A stretch of 46,532 bases of DNA, from positions 59,202 to 105,733 of the forward strand of contig JAPOYT010000157.1 of assembly GCA_026706445.1 (NCBI GenBank), in the 5' to 3' direction. The position numbers and the translations under genes are program-made. This stretch comes from Chloroflexota bacterium. Lineage in GTDB: Bacteria > Chloroflexota > Anaerolineae > Aggregatilineales > Phototrophicaceae. Shown one piece after another: positions 41,651 through 46,532 of this stretch; position 1 is the stretch's first letter, and every line of letters begins with the position of its first letter. The notes below the pieces were generated by a model. That model worked only from the letters and a program-made list of their open reading frames with translations, had not been told where the DNA came from and made no database searches.

Positions 41651-43537
41651 TTAACGCAGCGATCTCCAGAAATCGGCAGCCGCGACAGCTATCAAGTCGT
41701 CGCCGATAGCGTAAAGCGCTTCTTCCGTCAGCACGTGCAAATCGCCGTCAAAAGCCGCGCGCAGATTCTGCAACTGCGCCAGCGAACCCGCCAGCGCGTT
41801 CGCCAAGCGAAACTCGACGCCGACATTGGGCGCGGGCAGCAGCAGCGCGATCTGACGCTTTGACCCATCCAGCTTGTAATCCAGCCGATACTCGAAACCA
41901 CGAACGGCCGCGTCGAGCATGAATTGACCGCGCAAGTCCGCTTCGGTCAACTGCTGCGAGCGCAAGTGCGGGTAAAGCAGCACATCGCGAATGCTGGTCT
42001 GGTCGGTGAGCAGCATCACCATACGGTCGACTCCGCTGCCGAATCCGCCGTTTGGCGGCATGCCATAACGCATGGCTCTCAGGTAGTCTTCGTCCAGCGG
42101 CGTCGTTTCATCCGCTTCCTCGGCGTAGAGCCGCTTCATCTCCACGAAACGCTCTTGCTGGTCGCGCGGATCGTTTAGCTCGGTGAAGGCGTTGCCCATC
42201 TCCATGCCGGCGATGAAGAATTCGAAGCGCTCGGTGTGGCTCTCGATGTAGCGCCTTTCCTTTTCGTCGGCTGGCGCATCATCGCCATGTATCCGTTTGG
42301 CGAAGGGCGACATATCCCGCGGGTAATCCTTGATGATCGTCGGCTGAATCAAGCGATGCTCGATATGATTGCCGAGGATATGCTCGACGATCATGCGCCC
42401 CCAGGTGTCGTCCCGATCAAGCCCTTCGGCCAGCCCGCGCGAGTGCAGGTAAGTGTAGAGCGCCTCGCCAGTGGGGTAGTCCATATAATCGAAGCCGAGC
42501 AATTCTTGCGCCGCCTCGCGGATGCTGACGCGCTTCCAGGGCGGCGCCAGGTCGATTAGCGCGCCCTGATACACGATTTCCGACGAGCCGGTTACTTGCT
42601 CGGCGGTGTAGGCGAACATCCGCTCGGTGATGTCCATGACGCCGTTGTAGTCAATGTAGGCTTTATAGAATTCCAGCATGGTGAATTCAGTATTGTGCTT
42701 GTAGCTGACGCCTTCGTTGCGGAAGTCGCGCCCGATTTCATAAACCGCGTCATAGCCGCCGACCAGCAGCCGTTTCAAATACAGCTCGAAGCTGATCCGC
42801 AGATACAGATCCTCGTGAAGCTGATTGTGATGCGTGGTGAAGGGACGGGCGGCCGCCCCGCCATATAGCGGCTGCAATACCGGCGTTTCCACCTCCAGCA
42901 TGCCTTCGCCATCGAGAAAGTCGCGCAGCGCTTTAATCGTGCGGGCGCGCTTGACAAATATATCGCGGACACGCTTGTTCACCGCCAAATCAGCGTAGCG
43001 CTGGCGGTAGCGGCTCTCCGTGTCTTTGAATTCGCCGTATTCGATGATCGTTCCGTCGGCCTGCCGTTGCTGCTTCACCACGGGCAGCGGCGTCAAGGCT
43101 TTGCTGATCAGGCGGATTTCGGCTGCGTTGACGCTGACCTCGCCAGTTCGCGTCCGCATCATCGGGCCGCTCGCCTCTACAAAGTCATCGACATCAATCA
43201 GCTTGTGCCGAATCAATTCGTAGTCTTCGTCGCCTATTGCGTTGACGCGGAGAAAGAGCTGTACGCGGCCGCTCTCGTCTTCAATATGCGCGAAGGAAAC
43301 CTTGCCCTTGGGATTCAGACGCCGAATGCGCCCGGCCACCGTTACTTCGATGACTTCCGCATTATGTTCCCCATCGTCATCGACTTGCGCCTCCGCTTCC
43401 GCGCGTAAGAATAGGGCAATCGCATCGGCGATGCGATGGCTCCGGGTGATACGCGCGGGATAAAGCTCTAGGCCTTGATCTTGAAGGCGCTCGGCTTTTT
43501 CCAGCCGCTCAAGTTCAAGTTTGCTTGGCTGCCACAT
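41651..43537 (-). CDS. lysS: lysyl-tRNA synthetase class II with C-terminal extension
   Basis: The enzyme charges lysine to tRNA-Lys. The N-terminal OB-fold (about residues 50-150: VAGRIRRLNPKGKVSFAHIE) binds the anticodon. The catalytic domain shows motif 2 YEIGRDFRNEGVSYKHNTEF, the ERFEFFIAGMEMGNAFTELN block and motif 3 GGFGSGVDRMVMLLTDQ. Normal enzymes end shortly after LLYPHLR; this one continues for about 102 residues (527-628), in a segment I do not recognise, rich in alanine and leucine. Total is 628 residues. An in-frame upstream extension of 94 codons lacks family similarity and is not used. No T-box is seen in the leader. Confidence 0.95.
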   Translation of the reverse strand: MWQPSKLELERLEKAERLQDQGLELYPARITRSHRIADAIALFLRAEAEAQVDDDGEHNAEVIEVTVAGRIRRLNPKGKVSFAHIEDESGRVQLFLRVNAIGDEDYELIRHKLIDVDDFVEASGPMMRTRTGEVSVNAAEIRLISKALTPLPVVKQQRQADGTIIEYGEFKDTESRYRQRYADLAVNKRVRDIFVKRARTIKALRDFLDGEGMLEVETPVLQPLYGGAAARPFTTHHNQLHEDLYLRISFELYLKRLLVGGYDAVYEIGRDFRNEGVSYKHNTEFTMLEFYKAYIDYNGVMDITERMFAYTAEQVTGSSEIVYQGALIDLAPPWKRVSIREAAQELLGFDYMDYPTGEALYTYLHSRGLAEGLDRDDTWGRMIVEHILGNHIEHRLIQPTIIKDYPRDMSPFAKRIHGDDAPADEKERRYIESHTERFEFFIAGMEMGNAFTELNDPRDQQERFVEMKRLYAEEADETTPLDEDYLRAMRYGMPPNGGFGSGVDRMVMLLTDQTSIRDVLLYPHLRSQQLTEADLRGQFMLDAAVRGFEYRLDYKLDGSKRQIALLLPAPNVGVEFRLANALAGSLAQLQNLRAAFDGDLHVLTEEALYAIGDDLIAVAAADFWRSLR

Positions 43538-43745
43538 AACTCGTTCGCTAATTCCTGAATGCCTGAATATCGCCGATATTTGCTGCCGGCCGCCGCCCTC
43601 GACACAGTTGCCGCCAGTCGCCAAACGAAAGCGGATGGCCGCCCGCTCTCGCCCACTTCGCTCAAAGCATAACCGCTTGAGAATAGTATAGATTCTAGCG
43701 GAATTACAGATTGAATCAGCGCCGCCAAATTGTTGCGAATTCGCG

Positions 43746-43773
43746 CTTGCAATAGGGTCGAACTGTTGTATGC
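43746..43773 (+). promoter_or_regulatory. promoter for the MFS transporter pair
   Basis: TTGCAA (5 of 6) and TATGCT (4 of 6) with a 16-bp spacer would start transcription near 43780, just before the GTG start at 43814. The rest of the 276-bp divergent gap to lysS contains small hairpins such as AATATC/GATATT; a clear lysS promoter was not identified. Confidence 0.5.
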
Positions 43774-43813
43774 TGGTCGAATTTGCAAAAAAAGTTGCAG
43801 ACTGCGGGCTTTC

Positions 43814-45085
43814 GTGCAAGACGCTGAGGAATCACAGCCTCCCAATCGCTGGCTGATTACGCTAATCATCGTGTCGCTGGCGCAGGCGCTTGGCACCGGC
43901 GGCATTTCCCTCGTTTATCCCTTTTTGCCCTTATACATTCAGACGCTACGAGACGCGCAATTCATCAGCCCGGAATTGCTGGCGGGCTTGGTGATTGGCA
44001 TGCCGCCCCTCGTCGCATCCATTGCCATGCCGTTTTGGGGACGGCTGGCCGATCAGTATGGGCGCAAGAAGATGGTTATGCGCGCGCTCTTTGGCGCATC
44101 AATCGTCCTCTTGCTGATGGGCTTCGCTGAAACGGCGCTCGCGCTCATCGCATTGCGCGCCCTGCAAGGACTGACCAGCGGGATCATCTCGTCGAGCATG
44201 GCGCTGGTCGCTGGCGAAACGCCGCGCGAAAGGATTGGCTTCGCGCTCGGCACATTGCAAGTGGGTTTATTCGGTGGCGCGGCAATTGGTCCCTTGGTTG
44301 GCGGCGTCCTTGCCGAGCGCTTTGGCTTTCAGGTACCTTTTCTCTTCACTTCGGCAATGCTGGTATTGGCTGGCTTGCTGGTGACCCTCGGTGTGCGCGA
44401 GACTTACAAGCCCGCGACCGATAGCAGACTCAACCTCAGTCCCTTGGAGATGACGCGCGCCTGGCGCGGCATCCTGCGTACGCGCGGCGTCAAGACGGTT
44501 TATTCGCTTCGTTTTCTCAATGGCTTCGCCCAGCGATCGGTCATGCCCATCGCGCCTCTCTTTGTCATGGCTTTAATCCCCGGCGCCATGGCGGCCGGCG
44601 CCAGCAGTTACGCTGGCTTGGTGCTGACCGTATCTGCCGTCGCGCTCACCGCCGGCTCTTTTGTTTTCGGCTGGCTCGGCGACAAGTGGGGCTTTCGCAA
44701 TGTGCTAATCTTGGCTTCCCTGATGGCGATGACCTTCTACATTCCGCAGGCGCTGGTGAGCAATGTCTACCAGCTGTTGGTATTGCAAGCGCTTGCCGGT
44801 ATCGCGGCCGGCGGCGTCTTGTCGGCGCCAGCAGCCATGCTGGCGAAGTATACCGATCTGGGCGACGAAGGCTCAGTGTACGGTTTGGACGCATCGGTGA
44901 CATCATTTTCCAATGGCATGGCGCCCATGACCGCTTCCGTCATCGCCGCTATGTTCGGCTTGCGCGCCGTCTTTGCCGCTGTCGCCATCTATTATCTGAC
45001 GATCCTGCTGATCGGCGCGCAGCTTTTGCCCAAATCGAAGCGCAAGATATTCCGATTTTCCGTCGGCGCAGCAGCGGGAAGCTGA
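43814..45085 (+). CDS. MFS transporter, DHA1-like multidrug efflux type (first of a tandem pair)
   Basis: Twelve hydrophobic segments are expected in this 423-residue membrane protein. The loop after segment 2 has GRLADQYGRKKMVMRALFG, the major-facilitator motif A, and segment 5 has GPLVGGVLAERFG, the antiporter motif C region. Motif A is repeated in the second half as FGWLGDKWGFRNVLI. These are traits of proton-driven drug exporters. The start is chosen as GTG after the predicted promoter; longer in-frame starts would lie upstream of the transcription start. The neighbour downstream is a close paralogue. Confidence 0.88.
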   Translation: MQDAEESQPPNRWLITLIIVSLAQALGTGGISLVYPFLPLYIQTLRDAQFISPELLAGLVIGMPPLVASIAMPFWGRLADQYGRKKMVMRALFGASIVLLLMGFAETALALIALRALQGLTSGIISSSMALVAGETPRERIGFALGTLQVGLFGGAAIGPLVGGVLAERFGFQVPFLFTSAMLVLAGLLVTLGVRETYKPATDSRLNLSPLEMTRAWRGILRTRGVKTVYSLRFLNGFAQRSVMPIAPLFVMALIPGAMAAGASSYAGLVLTVSAVALTAGSFVFGWLGDKWGFRNVLILASLMAMTFYIPQALVSNVYQLLVLQALAGIAAGGVLSAPAAMLAKYTDLGDEGSVYGLDASVTSFSNGMAPMTASVIAAMFGLRAVFAAVAIYYLTILLIGAQLLPKSKRKIFRFSVGAAAGS

Positions 45086-45133
45086 TCCCGCGCAGCCTCG
45101 CGCCTACTTACCGACCTAACAGGCTCAATACAA

Positions 45134-46426
45134 ATGGCTAGAGTCCTCTCGGCAAATTACCACTCGCTCACGCGCGCATTCGCTTTCCCGCATGGCTGGA
45201 AATTCACCCTAAGCGTCATCTTCTTCGCCCAGGTGCTTTCGGCGGTCGGCTATTCGATGATGTTTCCCTTCCTGCCGCTGCATATCGATACCTTGGGCAC
45301 ATCAACCGGATTGAGCACCGAATTGGCGGCGGGCTTGGTGATTTCCGTGCAAGGTCTCACCATGATGGTGACGGCGCCGTTTTGGGGCGTGGCTGCCGAT
45401 CGATTCGGCCGCAAGAAGATGATCATGCGCGCCATGTTTGGCGGCGCAATCACCATGGCGATGATGGCTTTCGCCCAAACCGCCGAGCAATTGATCGTGA
45501 TCCGCGCCATGCAAGGCTTGGTCACTGGCACCGTCTCCGCCAATAACGCGCTGGTGGCGGCAGCCACGCCACGTCACCGCGTCGGTTTCGCCATGGGCGC
45601 CCTGCAATTGGGGCTTTGGGCTGGCGTCGCGATTGGTCCACTGATGGGCGGCATTATCGCCGATCATTTTGGCTACAATATTCCCTATCTGCTGACCGGC
45701 GTTCTGCTTGCGGCTGGCGGGCTGGTGGTGCTCTTCGGCGTCAGCGAGAATTTCAGCGATTCGAAAGAATCGGTAAAGTTTGACGCCATGTCGCTCGCGC
45801 GCGGCTGGAAGGACATCCTCGGCACATCCGGCGTCGGCTTGGCGCTGATCATTCGCTTTCTGTCCGGCCTCGCCCGTACGATCATCGTGCCGATCGCGCC
45901 GCTTTTTGTCGTGTCGCTCATCGCGCGGGAAAGCGCCACCAGCAATACCTACGCTGGTCTATTCATGGCGGTTTCAGCGGCTGCATCCACGATTGGCGCC
46001 GTCTATCTGGGCAACCTGGGCGACCGCATCAGCCATCGGAAAGTGCTTTTTTATTGTTCGACGGCGGCTGCCATCTTCTATGTGCCGCAAGCGCTCGTCG
46101 CCGATGTCTGGCAGTTGCTTATTCTGCAGGCATTGGCCGGTTTCGCCGCCGGTGGGCTGGTCGCCGCGCCTAGCGCCTTGCTCTCCCGCTACGCCGGAAC
46201 GGAGCGCGCTGGCGCCATTTACGGTCTCGAGAATTCGGTGATGTCCGGCTCGCGCGCGGCCGCCCCGCTGTTTGGCGCGACCGTTGCGCTGATGCTCGGC
46301 ATGCGCGGTACCTTCCTCGCGTCAGCGGTCGTCTTCGCTCTTATTGCGCTAATCGTCTGGCGCTTGCTGCCGCAAGACAAGATCGAGCCGGCGCGAAAAG
46401 GCGTACCAAGAGCTAAAGCCGCCTGA
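45134..46426 (+). CDS. MFS transporter, DHA1-like multidrug efflux type (second of a tandem pair)
   Basis: A 430-residue paralogue of the preceding gene, 48 bp downstream. Motif A is FWGVAADRFGRKKMIMRAMF, motif C region GPLMGGIIADHFG, and the second-half motif is LGNLGDRISHRKVLF. The order of hydrophobic segments matches its neighbour throughout, including AGLVISVQGLTMMVTAPFWG, so the pair arose by duplication. The C-terminal tail is short and basic. There is no convincing ribosome-binding site; translation may follow from the first gene. Substrates are unknown. Confidence 0.9.
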   Translation: MARVLSANYHSLTRAFAFPHGWKFTLSVIFFAQVLSAVGYSMMFPFLPLHIDTLGTSTGLSTELAAGLVISVQGLTMMVTAPFWGVAADRFGRKKMIMRAMFGGAITMAMMAFAQTAEQLIVIRAMQGLVTGTVSANNALVAAATPRHRVGFAMGALQLGLWAGVAIGPLMGGIIADHFGYNIPYLLTGVLLAAGGLVVLFGVSENFSDSKESVKFDAMSLARGWKDILGTSGVGLALIIRFLSGLARTIIVPIAPLFVVSLIARESATSNTYAGLFMAVSAAASTIGAVYLGNLGDRISHRKVLFYCSTAAAIFYVPQALVADVWQLLILQALAGFAAGGLVAAPSALLSRYAGTERAGAIYGLENSVMSGSRAAAPLFGATVALMLGMRGTFLASAVVFALIALIVWRLLPQDKIEPARKGVPRAKAA

Positions 46427-46448
46427 ATCGGCGAGCGCCCCGACAATC

Positions 46449-46532
46449 GGTAGTGTATCCATTTCGGTTGAATTTCAAATCAGTCGCGGAATCCCTTTAG
46501 TTGCTAGCATGCGGAAGCTGTAGGGGCGAGCC
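46449..46532 (+). mobile_element. left end of a second copy of the ssrA-side mobile element, cut by the window edge
   Basis: GGTAGTGTATC followed by TCGGTTGAATTTCAAATCAG matches the right end of the element at 300-474 read on the other strand (GGTAGTGTATC...TCGGTTGAAATTCAAATGAG) and continues with shared CGGAATCC-like sequence for about 45 bp. The 8 bases before it (CGACAATC) are the candidate target duplication. Only the first 84 bases are visible, so whether it is a MITE or a full insertion sequence is unknown. Confidence 0.65.
46519..46532 (+). repeat. dispersed hairpin repeat (copy 3), truncated by the window end
   Basis: TGTAGGGGCGAGCC is identical to the first half of the repeat at 26831. 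The rest lies beyond the window. It occurs inside the presumed mobile-element copy at this edge. Confidence 0.6.

Noticed and set aside
43413..43426. AGGGCAATCGCATC inside lysS, identical to 14 bases of the mobile-element end at 39596
   Set aside because: It encodes the conserved IADAIALF part of LysRS on the minus strand, with no inverted partner or target duplication nearby; most likely coincidence.

Overview
The window reads as one stretch of a bacterial chromosome, GC-rich and gene-dense, most likely from Chloroflexota (an Anaerolineae-like lineage). This assignment rests on overall gene order and protein character, such as the S12 insertion, the zinc-type S14, and the truA-rplM-rpsI tail on the ribosomal cluster. 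No rRNA gene is present to confirm it. I found no complete tRNA, rRNA, CRISPR array, phage or plasmid module.

Layout. (1) 1-560: the 5' part of a minus-strand tmRNA gene (ssrA) with its tag-peptide frame and promoter. A 175-bp MITE-like element with an exact 8-bp target duplication sits at the edge of that promoter. (2) 561-3076: a renalase-like FAD oxidoreductase, a decayed alpha/beta-hydrolase remnant and an acyl-CoA dehydrogenase. (3) 3077-19093: a second repeat element, a strong promoter and leader, then rpsL-rpsG-fusA-tuf-rpsJ through secY, ending at an intrinsic terminator. (4) 19160-26720: adk (unusual P-loop), map (apparent frameshift), a secreted S33-like hydrolase, then rpmJ-rpsM-rpsK-rpoA-rplQ-truA-rplM-rpsI behind a second promoter and ended by a second intrinsic terminator. 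infA and rpsD are absent from their usual places. (5) 26910-31135: a MazG-type pyrophosphohydrolase, a TrmH-family methyltransferase, a sugar nucleotidyltransferase, an alkyltransferase-like protein and a VOC protein. (6) 31130-36632, minus strand: a surface-glycan cluster of nucleotide-sugar dehydrogenase, GT4 glycosyltransferase, a fused GT9-WecG/TagA enzyme and an RfaE1-like sugar kinase. (7) 36649-39575: a sugar-permease remnant and a three-gene ABC exporter operon behind a consensus promoter. (8) 39595-43537: an IS-derived element with a 10-bp target duplication, then serS, a small membrane protein and a lysS with a long C-terminal extension, all minus strand. (9) 43746-46532: two tandem MFS transporters, then the beginning of a second copy of the left-edge mobile element, cut by the window end.

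Functionally this is a translation and transcription core (ribosomal proteins, EF-G, EF-Tu, SecY, RpoA, two aminoacyl-tRNA synthetases, tmRNA) next to accessory envelope and transport functions. The most notable non-gene content is a set of short mobile or palindromic repeats. Two carry clean target-site duplications, and three share an inner inverted module of the CACCRMRGAGGACACMGAG type. A separate hairpin repeat (TGTAGGGGCGAGCC...) occurs three times, once inside the ribosomal protein operon. I did not find a clearly new multi-gene system; the best candidates for novelty are the nested repeat elements, the tmRNA tag, the divergent Adk, the lysS extension and the GT9-WecG fusion.
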